From Candidatus Bilophila faecipullorum (GTDB taxonomy: Bacteria > Desulfobacterota > Desulfovibrionia > Desulfovibrionales > Desulfovibrionaceae): a stretch of DNA of 64,000 nt. The notes below the pieces were generated by a model. The model saw only the letters and a list, made by a program, of their open reading frames with translations, was not told where the DNA came from and ran no database searches. Shown piece after piece: positions 7,935 through 17,757 of this stretch. Location of the stretch: assembly GCA_944326695.1 (NCBI GenBank), contig CALVEZ010000001.1:62001-126000 (forward strand), given 5' to 3'. The position numbers and the translations under genes are program-made. Position 1 is the stretch's first letter, and the number at the start of each line of letters is the position of its first letter.

Positions 7935-8353
7935 AGGGCGGCTCCCTTCCCTCCCGGATGTTTTCCCCCGCCGTCAGGCCGGAAAGCCGGAAGAGAGGCT
8001 TTTTCTACGGGCATTCACCCAAAAAGAAAAGTGGCTTATCGCCGCCGGGCCTGCCGGTGGCCCCCTCCGCGCGCCGTGCCCGGCAAGCAAAGCGGACAAG
8101 CGCACTCACGGTGTACGCCTGCCGCCTCCCAAGGAGGACGCCGCCCACGGCCACAGCCTCGGCGTGCCTGAGCCCTTCCACGCGGGCCGTACATCGCGGT
8201 CCCGGTTCGCCGGGAGATAGGCCCTTCGCCGCATCTTCCCCCCTGCGTCTCCCTCCCCTGTGATCTTTGCGCCTCGGCCCTTTTCGCCTTGGCGCGTCCC
8301 CGCACCCGGCCCGCCCGCCTGCCGGGACCCTGCGATCAGACCGCCGTGCGGGG
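7935..8353. other. Intergenic region without recognised gene
   Basis: About 420 GC-rich bases lie between the sigma-54 regulator stop and the small hypothetical gene. Open frames here are long only because of high GC and have no ribosome sites or family resemblance. I see no repeat. Confidence 0.4.
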
Positions 8354-9691
8354 CTAGGCCCCGAGTTCCTTGCGCTTGCGCCAGAGCGTCACCGTATTGA
8401 TGCCCAGCAGTTCCGCCGCCCGCTCCATGCTCACGCCCAGCGAAAGGACGTGTCGGATGTGCCGGGCCTCCACTTCCCGCAGGGTGAGGATACGCCCGCC
8501 GTCTTCCGCGTCCGCTTCCGCCGGGCCGCCCGCAAGGGCCGGGGGCAAGTCTTCGGGCGTCGCCTCCCGCCCGGCGGCCAGCAGCGCCAGCCGTTCCATC
8601 ACGTTCCGCAGTTCCCGCACGTTGCCCGGCCACGCATAGCCGAGCAACACGCCCTGCACGGCCTTGGACAGGGTGGGCGGCGGCCCGTATTTGGCCGAAG
8701 CCGCGCGCAGGAGCTTCGCCGCCAGAGGCGCGATGTCCTCGGGGCGTTCCCGCAGCGGCGGGATCACGCACTCGAAGACGTTGAGGCGGTAATACAAATC
8801 CTCCCGAAACGAACCGTCCTTCATCATGGCGGCCAGATCGCGGTTGGTGGCCGCGAGGATGCGTACGTCGAGGCGCAGCGGCTTGTTGTCGCCCACCCGC
8901 TCGATGACCCGGTCTTCAAGAAAGCGCAGCAACTTGGCCTGCGCCGTGGCGGAAAGCTCGCCTATTTCATCCAGAAAAAGCGTGCCCCCGTCCGCCATCT
9001 CGAATTTGCCGGGCCGGTCCCGCACCGCGCCGGTGAACGCGCCGCGCACATGGCCGAACACTTCCGACTCGAAAAGGTTTTCCGCAATGGCCGTACAGGT
9101 CACTTCCACAAAGGGCTTGTCGGCGCGGGGCGAACGGCGGTGCAGGGAACGGGCCAGCTCGGTCTTGCCCGAGCCCGTTTCCCCGCGCAGCAGGACCGTG
9201 GCCTCGCTCGGCGCGATCCTCTCCACAAGGGTTTGCAGGCGCTGGCTTTTCGGGGAAGTCAAACCGTCGAACCAGTCGCCCTGCCCGGCCCGCAGGCTGG
9301 CGTTTTCCTTGCGCAGGGCGACAAGCTGGGAAACCTTCCCGACAAGATGCTCAAGCTGCTCGCTGGTAAAGGGCTTCGGCAGGTAGTCGTACGCCCCCGC
9401 TTTGATGGCCGAAACCGCGTTTTCGTAGGAGGCGAAGGCGGTCATGACCACGCTGACGAGGGCGGGGTGGCGTCTGTGCGCCTCTTCCACCAGTTCCACG
9501 CCCGACATCCCTTCCATGCGCATGTCCGTCAAGAGCACGTCGGCGGGCGCTTCCGCCAGCGCCTTCAAAGCGGCCTCGCCGCTCTCCACGCCCGTCGCCT
9601 GACAACCCATGACCTTAAGGCCGAGCAGGAGGGTCCGGACAATGCCCGGATCGTCGTCCACCACCAGCACACGCAATCCTGTCTGCGCCAC
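8354..9691 (-). CDS. Sigma-54-dependent response regulator (NtrC type)
   Basis: The 445-residue protein has a receiver domain (about 5-120; phospho-acceptor in LLTDMRMEGMSG), an AAA+ domain with Walker A GETGSGKTE, the sigma-54 contact loop GAFTGA and Walker B GGTLFLDEIGE, and a Fis-type helix-turn-helix at the end (MERAAELLGINTVTLWRKR). It activates sigma-54 promoters when phosphorylated. It is last in a three-gene minus-strand operon after a KdpD-like sensor and a histidine kinase. In Desulfovibrio a comparable trio controls the Kdp potassium pump (from memory), so potassium or osmotic control is the likely job; here no kdpFABC genes are adjacent. Confidence 0.93.
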   Translation of the reverse strand: MAQTGLRVLVVDDDPGIVRTLLLGLKVMGCQATGVESGEAALKALAEAPADVLLTDMRMEGMSGVELVEEAHRRHPALVSVVMTAFASYENAVSAIKAGAYDYLPKPFTSEQLEHLVGKVSQLVALRKENASLRAGQGDWFDGLTSPKSQRLQTLVERIAPSEATVLLRGETGSGKTELARSLHRRSPRADKPFVEVTCTAIAENLFESEVFGHVRGAFTGAVRDRPGKFEMADGGTLFLDEIGELSATAQAKLLRFLEDRVIERVGDNKPLRLDVRILAATNRDLAAMMKDGSFREDLYYRLNVFECVIPPLRERPEDIAPLAAKLLRAASAKYGPPPTLSKAVQGVLLGYAWPGNVRELRNVMERLALLAAGREATPEDLPPALAGGPAEADAEDGGRILTLREVEARHIRHVLSLGVSMERAAELLGINTVTLWRKRKELGA

Positions 9692-9966
9692 AACAACCTC
9701 CCGGGAACGCGCGCTTCACCCGCCGCCTTCCGTTTGCCTCGGCTCAACCTCTCTGAAAACTCCCGCAGCCAAACCGCCTTTTTCCACGGGAGCGCGCCGC
9801 AGGGGAAAAAAGCCATCCCGGGGACGCGCCGTCTTCTCTGTCCTTTTCCGTCGCTGGTCCCTTCGGAACCAAGCGGCCTTGGGCAGGCGGCACGCTCATG
9901 GAGGCTGAGCCGCCCATCCCGCCCGCGCCGGAACGCTGAAAAAGGCGCGGCCCTCACGCCGGACGT

Positions 9967-11724
9967 TCAGGAAACCCGTTTTGCCGCCCCCGCCAAGGGC
10001 AGGAGGACGGTGAACACCGAGCCGCCCCCCTCGCGGCGCGCGTAGCGGATCATGCCGCCGTGCGCCTCAACGATGTCCCGGGTGATCGCCAGCCCGAGCC
10101 CCACAAGGCCCTCCCGCGTCCCGGCGGTCCGGCCATGCGAGAAGGGCTCGAACAGCCGCGCCTCCAGCTCGGGGGGAATGCCCGGCCCGTCGTCCTCCAC
10201 GCGCAAGGCCGCGTCGTCCCCTTCCACCCCTACGGCGATGCGCACGGTGGAGCCCGCCTCGCCGCTGCGCAGGGCATTGGAAACGAGGTTTGAAAGCACC
10301 CACGCGAAACGCTCGGCGTCCACGCTTACGGGCACCTCCTCACCGGACAGATCGAGCACCAGCCGCTCCCCGGATTCGCGGGCCACAAGCTGGAAGGGGA
10401 TGAGCCAGTCCCGCACCCGGGCGCACAGGTCCACGGTTTCAAGCACCAACTGCAAGGCGGAGGGGCTCATGCGCGCGATCTCCATAAACTGCCGGGCTAC
10501 GGTGCGCAAGCGCGCGGCGTCCTGCCCCACAGTCTCCACCAGCATGGACATTTCCTCGTCAAGCTGGCCGTGCCGGGCCATCAGGTCCGCCGCCAGCCCC
10601 AGCGACTGCATGGGCGTCTTGAGTTCGTGCGAAATCCAGTCCATCATCTCCGATCGCAGCACGTCGCGCCGCCGCTTCTCAGTGACGTCGCTCAAAAGGA
10701 AGACCTGCCCGGTCACCACCCCCTTGCCGGTGAGCAGTTCCCGCCGCCGCGCCGCGTAGACGCGCTCCTCGCCGCCCACGCGCAGGGTGATTTCCCGCGT
10801 GCCCGGCAAATCCGCGGGCAGGCCCTCGCGCAAGGCCATATAGTTCCCGGAGGTGGTCGACAGATCGTTCCACGGCATGGCGAGCACCTTGCCGCGCGGC
10901 AGATCGAGGAGGGAGAGCATCCGGCGGCTGACCAGCACCACCGCGCCCGCCGTATCCACGACAAGCACGCCGTCCTCCACCGACTCAAGAATGATCTCCA
11001 GTTTTCGTTTTTCAGCGATGAGCTTGTGCACGTTGAGGGCATCCAGTTCGCCCAGGCGATCCCACAGCCGGGAAAGCTCGTCGAAGAGGAGGCGGACTTC
11101 CAGCGTCTGGGGATCGGGCAGGTGCAGCTTACGGCCAAGGGGCGGCCTTTCCCGGAAGATTTCGGCTACCCGGCGCAGGGGATGCGAAAGCCGCTCGGCC
11201 ACGCTGTCGGCCATGAGGAAGGCCCAGAGGGTGCCGCACAGGAAAATGGCCGCCGTCGCCAGCATCATGAGATCGCGGAAGCGCGCGTTCCGGGCGAGGC
11301 GCTCGAACATGCCGCGTTCGTTGACCTGCACCAGCTCGTCGATGCGCGCGTGCAGCATACGATAGGAGGCATCGTCCGGATGCCCGGCATACTGTTCCCA
11401 CGCCGCCCGCAAATCGTCGACCACCTTCTGCTCGGACGCCTCGGTGATGTTGCCGGACACCTGCTCAAGGATGGCGTCGAAACGCTTCTTCCAGCCTTCC
11501 ACGCCGTTTTCGCGGTAAAGATGCGGAAAGAAAACGCCGTCCATCGCCTGCCGCAAATGCTGGGCGTAGGAGATTGAGTCGTAGTTCATGCGGATGAGTT
11601 CGGACGGCACGCGCCCGGCAAGGGTGATGCCCACGACGAGCAGGACGCCGAGCGCGCCGAAAAGCAGCACCAGACGCAAAAAGGAGCGGCGGATGCGCTT
11701 GTGCAGCGTAGGAAGGACAATCAT
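9967..11724 (-). CDS. Membrane histidine kinase (HAMP-PAS-HisKA-HATPase)
   Basis: The 585-residue kinase has an N-terminal transmembrane helix (about 15-35), a periplasmic helical domain, and a second helix near 150-170. It continues with a HAMP-like linker, a PAS domain (about 240-350), HisKA with ISHELKTPM as H-box, and HATPase motifs including DDGPGIP and GLGLAI. ATG 11724 is preferred because GTGAGG precedes it at a good spacing; a GTG at 11736 overlapping the kdpD-like stop is the alternative. It should phosphorylate the sigma-54 regulator encoded 275 bases downstream. The kinase half normally present in full-length KdpD appears to be supplied by this separate protein. Confidence 0.9.
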   Translation of the reverse strand: MIVLPTLHKRIRRSFLRLVLLFGALGVLLVVGITLAGRVPSELIRMNYDSISYAQHLRQAMDGVFFPHLYRENGVEGWKKRFDAILEQVSGNITEASEQKVVDDLRAAWEQYAGHPDDASYRMLHARIDELVQVNERGMFERLARNARFRDLMMLATAAIFLCGTLWAFLMADSVAERLSHPLRRVAEIFRERPPLGRKLHLPDPQTLEVRLLFDELSRLWDRLGELDALNVHKLIAEKRKLEIILESVEDGVLVVDTAGAVVLVSRRMLSLLDLPRGKVLAMPWNDLSTTSGNYMALREGLPADLPGTREITLRVGGEERVYAARRRELLTGKGVVTGQVFLLSDVTEKRRRDVLRSEMMDWISHELKTPMQSLGLAADLMARHGQLDEEMSMLVETVGQDAARLRTVARQFMEIARMSPSALQLVLETVDLCARVRDWLIPFQLVARESGERLVLDLSGEEVPVSVDAERFAWVLSNLVSNALRSGEAGSTVRIAVGVEGDDAALRVEDDGPGIPPELEARLFEPFSHGRTAGTREGLVGLGLAITRDIVEAHGGMIRYARREGGGSVFTVLLPLAGAAKRVS

Positions 11725-11732
11725 GAGGGGCC

Positions 11733-12863
11733 TCACTCGTCGACGTGTTTCGGGGTGACGTTGGCGACGTGCACGTCCACGCCCACGGCCTCGTAGAGGA
11801 AATCCAGCAGGAAGGAGCCGCGCAGCCGTTCGCGCAGGGGCGAGAGGCGCGATTTCCCGAAAATGGCGTGCCGGACGTTGCGCTCGCTGGCGAAATTGAC
11901 CAGCGTTTCCGCCACGTCCGCACCCTCAAGCTGCACCACCTCCGCGCCGAGGCTGGTGGCGAGCTGGAGATTATGCTGCAAGCGCCGCTGGAGCCCGGCG
12001 TCGATGCGGGTTGGGCTTTCCTGCGGGCGGCGGACGTAGACCACGTAACAGGGGGAACCAAGTTGATTGGCCATGCGCACGCCCCGGCGGATGAGCGCCT
12101 CCGCATCCGTGGGCGCGGAACTGATGGCCACCATGACCGCCTCCACCGCGTACCCCGCCAGTGCGGGCCGAAGCAATTCCTGCGCTTCGATCTTGCGCAC
12201 CTGATCCCCGGACGCCTCGCGCAGGCAGAGTTCGCGCAGAAACGAAAGGTTTTCATAGGTAAAAAAGGCGGAAAGGGCCCGCTCGGCCTGCTGCGGAGCG
12301 TAAATCTTGCCCTGCCGCAGGCGCTCGCGCAGTTCCTCCTTGGTCACATCCACGTTGACGACCTGATCCGCCCGCCGCAGGACCGTATCCGGGATGCGCT
12401 CGCGCACGGCAATGCCGGTCGCCTCTTCCACGCGGGCGGCTACAGATTCCAGATGCTGCACGTTGATGGTGGTGATGACGTTGATGCCCCGCTCAAGGAT
12501 TTCGAGCACATCCTCATAACGTTTGGCGTGGCGGCAGCCGTCGGCGTTGGTGTGGGCCAGCTCGTCGACCAGCGCTACCTGCGGGGCCCGGGCGATGATG
12601 GCGTCGACGTCCATCTCCTGAAAGACGGCGTCCCCCACCCGCCATACAAGGCGGGGCAGGCTTTCGAGACCTTCGGCCAGCGCCTGCGTATCCGGGCGGT
12701 CATGCTGCTCCAGATAGCCGATGACCACGTCCACTTCCTGCCCCTTGAGGCGCAAGCCTTCCTGAAGCATGGCGTAGGTTTTCCCCACACCCGCCGCGTA
12801 TCCCAGATAGATTTTCAGCGAGCCTTGCCGTTTGCGCTCAATAAGCTCCGCGAATCCGTCCAT
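11733..12863 (-). CDS. KdpD N-terminal sensor with UspA domain, lacking kinase
   Basis: The 376-residue protein matches the cytoplasmic N-terminal part of KdpD. It has an ATP-binding loop YLGYAAGVGKTYAML near residue 20, VALVDELAHTN as Walker B, and then a universal stress protein domain (about 240-365). It ends before the DUF4118 membrane helices and the transmitter of KdpD. ATG 12863 starts just before the conserved block; longer frames upstream look non-coding. It overlaps or abuts the histidine kinase gene and is first in the operon. It likely senses potassium status or nucleotides (c-di-AMP binds the Usp domain in some bacteria) and passes this to the kinase; that is inference. Confidence 0.9.
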   Translation of the reverse strand: MDGFAELIERKRQGSLKIYLGYAAGVGKTYAMLQEGLRLKGQEVDVVIGYLEQHDRPDTQALAEGLESLPRLVWRVGDAVFQEMDVDAIIARAPQVALVDELAHTNADGCRHAKRYEDVLEILERGINVITTINVQHLESVAARVEEATGIAVRERIPDTVLRRADQVVNVDVTKEELRERLRQGKIYAPQQAERALSAFFTYENLSFLRELCLREASGDQVRKIEAQELLRPALAGYAVEAVMVAISSAPTDAEALIRRGVRMANQLGSPCYVVYVRRPQESPTRIDAGLQRRLQHNLQLATSLGAEVVQLEGADVAETLVNFASERNVRHAIFGKSRLSPLRERLRGSFLLDFLYEAVGVDVHVANVTPKHVDE

Positions 12864-13309
12864 GCCCGAATCCCCCCATCCTCCACCGCAAGTCCCGGCC
12901 CGTCCGCGCTCCGAGGCGCTCCCGTACAAGGCCGCTTCATACCGCCTCTTTTCATTCAAGGGACATGCCAAAACTTTTCTCGTGCTATTCTCAGGCGTTA
13001 AAAAAAGCGCGGTGCTCTCCTGCATTGCAAAACGCAAGAGGTCCATGCAAAATGCAACAAGGACAGCCCCAAGCGTGCGGAAAGAAGGAGGCTTCTCCCG
13101 CCTTTTTGCAGCCCGCCTCTCCGCCCTTTTTAGGGCCCCTTACGGATGCGGCGCTTGCCGTACCCGCGCAAGGCCCATTCTCCGGCCCAGGGTGTGCTAA
13201 CGCTCAATAAAGGCCCACTTTTTCGGCCTGTTGCCCCGTCTCCGGCAGGGAAAACGATTTTTTCCAATCCGCCTGAAAAATGCGGACGTGCGGAAGCGTG
13301 TTCCCGGCC
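12864..13309. other. Intergenic region upstream of the kdpD-like operon
   Basis: About 445 bases lie between the YitT gene end and the kdpD-like start. The part 12950-13060 is less GC-rich than its surroundings and is the likely promoter area. No gene, repeat or clear sigma-54 site was found. Confidence 0.4.
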
Positions 13310-14176
13310 CTAGTCGTAATGCCGGACGCAGGAAAAGCCCTTGCCGAGGACGTTGAGGGTGTTTTCGATGATCACGAAGGCGTGCTCGTCATGCCGGAAA
13401 ATCACTTCCTCAAGCATTTTGATCTGGTAATTGTGCACCACAGTGAGCAGCACGGGGCGCTGCTCGCCCGTGAAGCCGCCGCAGGCCGAGAGAAGCGTCG
13501 TGCCCCGGTGCAATTGATTGAGGATGTCTTGCCGGATGGCCTCATGGCGCGGCGAAATGACGAGCACCATTTTGCGCTGGTTGAAAATGGTGGAGACGGA
13601 ATCCATGACCTTGGAATAGACGAAGATCATGATCAGGGAGTACAAGGCATTGTCAGGGCTGTACAGGGAGAAGGCCAGCACGAAGAGTGTGATGTTGTAA
13701 ATGAGGCTGAACTGGCCGATGGCGATGCCATAGCGTTGATGCAAGGCGATGGAAATGATGGTCAGGCCGCCGTCGCAGCCGAGGGAATGCAGGACGATGC
13801 CGAGCCCGAGCCCGCAGATGCAGCCCGCCGCAATGCCCGCAAGGATGGGATCGGTTATGGGGATGGCGACATGCAGATATTGCGTGGCGACCGAAACCAC
13901 GGCCAGACCATACAGGCTGTAGAAAAAAAAGCGCCGCCCCACGAAGAGCCAGCCCGCAAGGAAGATGGGGACATTCAAAAGCACGTTCCACACCGCAGGG
14001 CTGAAAAGGCCCGTGGTGTAGTGCAGGAGAAGCGCGGTCCCGAAGACTCCACCGGAAATGAATTCGTGGGGAATGGCAATGGCCTTCACGCCGAGCGCGA
14101 AAAGGCCGCAGCCCACCGTGAGCAGAAAAAGGTTCCACGGTACGCCTTTGGCAAAGGTCCGAACGGCATGATACAT
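13310..14176 (-). CDS. YitT family membrane protein (DUF161 + DUF2179)
   Basis: The 288-residue protein has about five or six hydrophobic helices in its first 190 residues (for example NLFLLTVGCGLFALGVKAIA and the Gly-rich segment after GIAAGCICG), followed by a soluble DUF2179 domain containing VLLTVV and DEHAFVIIENT. YitT proteins are integral inner-membrane proteins of unresolved, possibly transport, function. ATG 14176 has GGAGG five bases upstream and is preferred over an upstream in-frame ATG at 14212. It is divergently oriented to msrBA with about 117 bases between the starts. Confidence 0.9.
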   Translation of the reverse strand: MYHAVRTFAKGVPWNLFLLTVGCGLFALGVKAIAIPHEFISGGVFGTALLLHYTTGLFSPAVWNVLLNVPIFLAGWLFVGRRFFFYSLYGLAVVSVATQYLHVAIPITDPILAGIAAGCICGLGLGIVLHSLGCDGGLTIISIALHQRYGIAIGQFSLIYNITLFVLAFSLYSPDNALYSLIMIFVYSKVMDSVSTIFNQRKMVLVISPRHEAIRQDILNQLHRGTTLLSACGGFTGEQRPVLLTVVHNYQIKMLEEVIFRHDEHAFVIIENTLNVLGKGFSCVRHYD

Positions 14177-14293
14177 ACGTGCCTCCGCAGGCTCGGCATT
14201 CGCCCGCGCCACGGCTCAGGCGCGGAAATCATTGTCTTTTGGGCCTCCGGCCCTACCTCTGCATCATATAAGGCAAGAACGCAAGGAGGCATT

Positions 14294-15151
14294 ATGAAAG
14301 CCCTGAATCCCGAAGAAAAGGCCGTTATTGAATCGGGGGCCACGGAAGCGCCCTTCAGCGGCCGCTACTGGAACCACAAGGCCGACGGAACCTATGTCTG
14401 CCGCCGCTGCGGGGCCGCGCTGTACCGCTCCGGCGACAAGTTCGACTCCGGCTGCGGCTGGCCTTCCTTCGACGACGCCGTGCCCGGAGCCGTGCGCCGC
14501 CGTCCCGACGCCGACGGCAGGCGTACGGAAATCCTCTGCGCCGCCTGCGGCGGTCACTTGGGCCACGTTTTTGAAGGCGAAGGTTTTACCCCCAAAAACA
14601 CCCGACATTGCGTCAATTCCCTCTCGCTCGACTTCTGGCCGCGCGAGGAGAGCGAGGAGAGCAAGTGCACCGAGGAAGCGATCTTCGCCGGGGGCTGCTT
14701 CTGGGGCGTGGAGGATGCCTTTCAGTCCGTGCCGGGCGTCTGCGATGCCCAGTCCGGCTACACCGGCGGAAGCACGCCCAACCCCACCTACGAGGACGTG
14801 TGCACGGGACGCACGGGCCACGCCGAAGCCGTGCGCGTGACGTATGATCCGGCCAAGGTTTCCTACGAGGAACTCGCCAAGCTGTTCTTTGAAATCCACG
14901 ATCCCACGCAAATTGATCGGCAAGGCCCGGATGTGGGCACGCAATACCGGTCCGCCATTTTTTATAAGAATGACACACAGAAGGCCGTGGCGGAAAAGCT
15001 CATCGCCCGACTCAGGCAACAGGGCTACGCCGTGGCGACGCAGCTTGTAGCCGCCTCCGTCTTTTACCCCGCCGAGGACTACCATCAGGACTTTACGGCG
15101 CGCACCGGGCGGGGCGGCTGCCATTTCCGCATCCCCCGCTTCACCGACTGA
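14294..15151 (+). CDS. msrBA: Fused peptide methionine sulfoxide reductase MsrB-MsrA
   Basis: The 285-residue fusion repairs both stereoisomers of methionine sulfoxide. The MsrB part comes first (about 1-120), with zinc CxxC pairs CRRC and CAAC and the catalytic Cys in RHCVNS. MsrA follows, with GCFWG (about 135-139) as active site. Many fusions have MsrA first, so this order is the less common one. There is no signal peptide, so the enzyme is cytoplasmic. ATG 14294 follows AAGGAGG at 14283-14289. A strong terminator follows, making it a single-gene unit divergent from YitT. Reductant is expected to be thioredoxin. Confidence 0.95.
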   Translation: MKALNPEEKAVIESGATEAPFSGRYWNHKADGTYVCRRCGAALYRSGDKFDSGCGWPSFDDAVPGAVRRRPDADGRRTEILCAACGGHLGHVFEGEGFTPKNTRHCVNSLSLDFWPREESEESKCTEEAIFAGGCFWGVEDAFQSVPGVCDAQSGYTGGSTPNPTYEDVCTGRTGHAEAVRVTYDPAKVSYEELAKLFFEIHDPTQIDRQGPDVGTQYRSAIFYKNDTQKAVAEKLIARLRQQGYAVATQLVAASVFYPAEDYHQDFTARTGRGGCHFRIPRFTD

Positions 15152-15164
15152 GCTCCGCAATGCA

Positions 15165-15196
15165 AAACGCCGGGAAGGTACGTCTTCCCGGCGTTT
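15165..15196 (+). terminator. Terminator after msrBA
   Basis: The 13-bp arms AAACGCCGGGAAG and CTTCCCGGCGTTT are perfectly complementary around GTACGT. It lies 14 bases after the stop. Confidence 0.88.
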
Positions 15197-15340
15197 CGCG
15201 CCACGCACGGCGGGCGGAAGGCCGCCCGACTCTGGACCGTGTCGCGTCAATTCAATAATACACTTATATCATTAATAAAATATATTTTATAGGGCGCTAT
15301 TCGGTCCGCTGTAGCTAGGGAACCGGAGGCCCGCCAGCTT

Positions 15341-16591
15341 CTAGAATTTGTAGCCCACGGACAAGGCCGCGATATGGCTGTCGCCGCCGTGCGAGCGGCC
15401 ATCGCGTACCCCGTCGGCGCTTGACTTATCATAGTTCAGTTCGTTGATGATGAGATAGGCATAGGCAAGGTCCACGGTCCAGCGATCCCAGTTGAAGCCT
15501 ACGCCCGCGGTGATGCGATGGCGTCCGTCGCTGGGGGTCATGTAGTCGCAGGTGCCCTCATTCATCGGGCTCGTCTCGTAGATGTAGCCGCCGCGCAGAG
15601 TCAGCCAGTCGAGCGCCTTATACTCGGCGCTGATGTTGAAGCCCCACGTGTCGCGCCAATTCTTGGGGCTGTAGCTGTCAGGATAATCGTCGACGTAAAT
15701 ATTCAGGGAACGGTAGTTGCTCCATACGGTGTAGACGGTCCCGGCCTCAAGGCTGAGGTCCTTCGTGGGACGCCAGACCACGCCGAGAGAAATGACATCC
15801 GGGAGATTCAGCGTGCCGTGCAGGTCGGAATTTGACAGACGGTGGCCCGGTATCATCCCCTTATCGTCGAATTCCACATGCCCGTGCACGCGCTGCCGGA
15901 CGCGGCTGCGGTAGGTCAGCCCGGCGGCCCACTGGTCATTGAAGGTGTAATGGGCAGCCACGTTGAAACCGGGATTGATGCCGGACGCGGAAAGCTTCTG
16001 CTGATTATACTGCCCCGCAAAGACGGGACTCATGGCGCCGAGGTCGGCGTCCTTCTTCATGAACATGGTCGCGTACATGAATTCGACGCCCAGCGCGAGG
16101 GACAGCTTGTCCGTGACCTTGAAGGCAAGGTTCGGGTTCAGAGAAACGGTCTTCAGGCTGACGTACTCAAGATTGAGATGTCCCGGCCAGTTATTGGGAT
16201 AGGAATTGCCGAGGCCGAAACGGGAGAAAAGGCCCACGCCGCCCCAGAGCCTGTCGCTGAACTGGTGCGTGAGATAGAGATGCGGATTGGCCCACGTGTG
16301 CGTGTCCACGTCGGTGGAACGCGAACCCATATCCCCTTCGGTGTCGACCGTGCCCGAGGGCTGGATGAAAGTCATACCGACCATCATCTGCGTCCCCGGC
16401 AATTGGGTGATCCCGGCGGGGTTCCACGCCACGGCGGAGGGGTCGTCCGCGCGACCGACCATGCCTCCGGCAAGAGCCGTGCCTCGCGCGCCGAAGTCGG
16501 ACAGGGCAAAGCCTTCCGCCCGCGCCGTTCCGTTCAGAGGGGCCGCCGTAAAAAGACAGCAGGCAAGCAACAGGGTGACAATCCGTTTCAT
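15341..16591 (-). CDS. FadL/TodX (OmpP1) outer membrane porin
   Basis: The 416-residue precursor has a signal peptide ending at ARA (about 25) followed by the FadL-type start EGFALSDFGARGTALAGG and RADDPSAVAWNPAG. The rest alternates in beta-strand fashion and ends in a terminal Phe (SVGYKF), typical for BAM-inserted barrels. FadL-family proteins take up long-chain fatty acids or other hydrophobic compounds. ATG 16591 has AAGGA upstream and begins the signal peptide; longer in-frame extension is not plausible. It diverges from the OppF-type ATPase gene. Confidence 0.92.
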   Translation of the reverse strand: MKRIVTLLLACCLFTAAPLNGTARAEGFALSDFGARGTALAGGMVGRADDPSAVAWNPAGITQLPGTQMMVGMTFIQPSGTVDTEGDMGSRSTDVDTHTWANPHLYLTHQFSDRLWGGVGLFSRFGLGNSYPNNWPGHLNLEYVSLKTVSLNPNLAFKVTDKLSLALGVEFMYATMFMKKDADLGAMSPVFAGQYNQQKLSASGINPGFNVAAHYTFNDQWAAGLTYRSRVRQRVHGHVEFDDKGMIPGHRLSNSDLHGTLNLPDVISLGVVWRPTKDLSLEAGTVYTVWSNYRSLNIYVDDYPDSYSPKNWRDTWGFNISAEYKALDWLTLRGGYIYETSPMNEGTCDYMTPSDGRHRITAGVGFNWDRWTVDLAYAYLIINELNYDKSSADGVRDGRSHGGDSHIAALSVGYKF

Positions 16592-16779
16592 AGCCGTCCT
16601 TGCTTTGTAAAAAGTTGAAGTGTAAGACAACGCCAGCAGAAAAAGCCAAAAAAGCAGCGGCACTTGCCGCCGGCCCTCGTCTCCCGAGGACAAAATTTCC
16701 GTAGTTCTAACAAAAAAGTGCTGGAATTTCCAGCCGTTTTTCCCTCTTCCCGGACTCGTTCCGCCGCATTGGAGAAAAC

Positions 16780-17757
16780 ATGCCATCCTCCTCCCCCCTC
16801 CTGGCGTTCCGTGACGTGAGCCGCTCCTTCACCGTCCGTCAGGGCGTGCTCGGGCGGGTGCGCGGCGAGGTGCGGGCGGTCGACGGCGTATCCCTGACCG
16901 TGCGGCGCGGCGAAACGCTCGGGCTGGTGGGGGAATCCGGCTGCGGCAAATCCACGCTGGCGCGCATGGCCGTGCGCCTCCTGCCGCCCACGCAGGGCGA
17001 CATCCTTTTTGACGGCGAATCCCTCCTCGCCAAAGACGGCAAGCGGGACGCACGCTGGTATTCGCGCCGCCTGCAAATGGTCTTCCAGGACCCCTTCTCC
17101 TCGCTCAATCCGCGCCTCCGGGTAGGGGCCTCCATCGGGGAACCCCTGCTCACGGCAGGCATGGGCTGGGAGGAGCGGCGCGCCCGCGTCAGCGACATGC
17201 TGCGGCGCGTGGGCCTGCAAGCTGATCATGCCGAGCGTTACCCGCACGAATTTTCCGGGGGGCAGCGCCAGCGCATCGCCATCGCCCGCGCGCTGGCGAC
17301 GCATCCCGAGCTTGTGGTCTGCGACGAGGCCGTATCCGCGCTCGACGCCTCCGTGCAGGCGCAGGTCCTCAACCTGCTCAAGGACGTGCAGGCGGAATTC
17401 GGTCTGACCTATCTTTTCATTTCGCATGATCTGTCCGTGGTGGGCTACATGAGCGACCGCGTGGCCGTCATGTATCTGGGGAGGATCGTCGAGGAAGCCC
17501 CGCGTGACGCCCTCTTTCGCGCCGCCGCGCATCCCTACACACAGGCCCTGCTCGCCGCCGCGCCCGCGCACGATCCCGCCCGCCGCCAAGCGCGCGCCTT
17601 CCTGCCCGGCGAGCTGCCGAGCCCCTTCGCGCCTCCGGCGGGCTGCGCTTTCCACCCCCGCTGTCCGCACGTCATGCCCCGCTGCCGCACCGACCTCCCG
17701 CCGCTGCGCGAAAGGGCGGACGGGCATCAAGTACGGTGCCACCTCTACGACGCCTAG
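16780..17757 (+). CDS. Oligopeptide/dipeptide ABC transporter ATP-binding protein (OppF/DppF type)
   Basis: The 325-residue protein has Walker [10 protein letters not shown] (51-59), signature FSGGQRQR, Walker [12 protein letters not shown] and the C-terminal oligo_HPY extension with its Cys-rich segment [14 protein letters not shown]. OppF/DppF subunits power import of peptides or nickel together with OppBCD and a binding protein. None of these partners is in the neighbourhood, so the subunit must work with components encoded elsewhere or be a leftover. GGAG precedes ATG 16780. Its TAG stop codon (17755-17757) is the first TAG of repeat copy 3, so the element starts exactly at the gene end. 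Confidence 0.92.
   Translation: MPSSSPLLAFRDVSRSFTVRQGVLGRVRGEVRAVDGVSLTVRRGETLGLVGESGCGKSTLARMAVRLLPPTQGDILFDGESLLAKDGKRDARWYSRRLQMVFQDPFSSLNPRLRVGASIGEPLLTAGMGWEERRARVSDMLRRVGLQADHAERYPHEFSGGQRQRIAIARALATHPELVVCDEAVSALDASVQAQVLNLLKDVQAEFGLTYLFISHDLSVVGYMSDRVAVMYLGRIVEEAPRDALFRAAAHPYTQALLAAAPAHDPARRQARAFLPGELPSPFAPPAGCAFHPRCPHVMPRCRTDLPPLRERADGHQVRCHLYDA

Noticed and set aside
13280..14293. A long in-frame extension upstream of msrBA.
   Set aside because: It runs antisense to the YitT gene; the real start at 14294 has AAGGAGG and the MsrB domain begins right after it.
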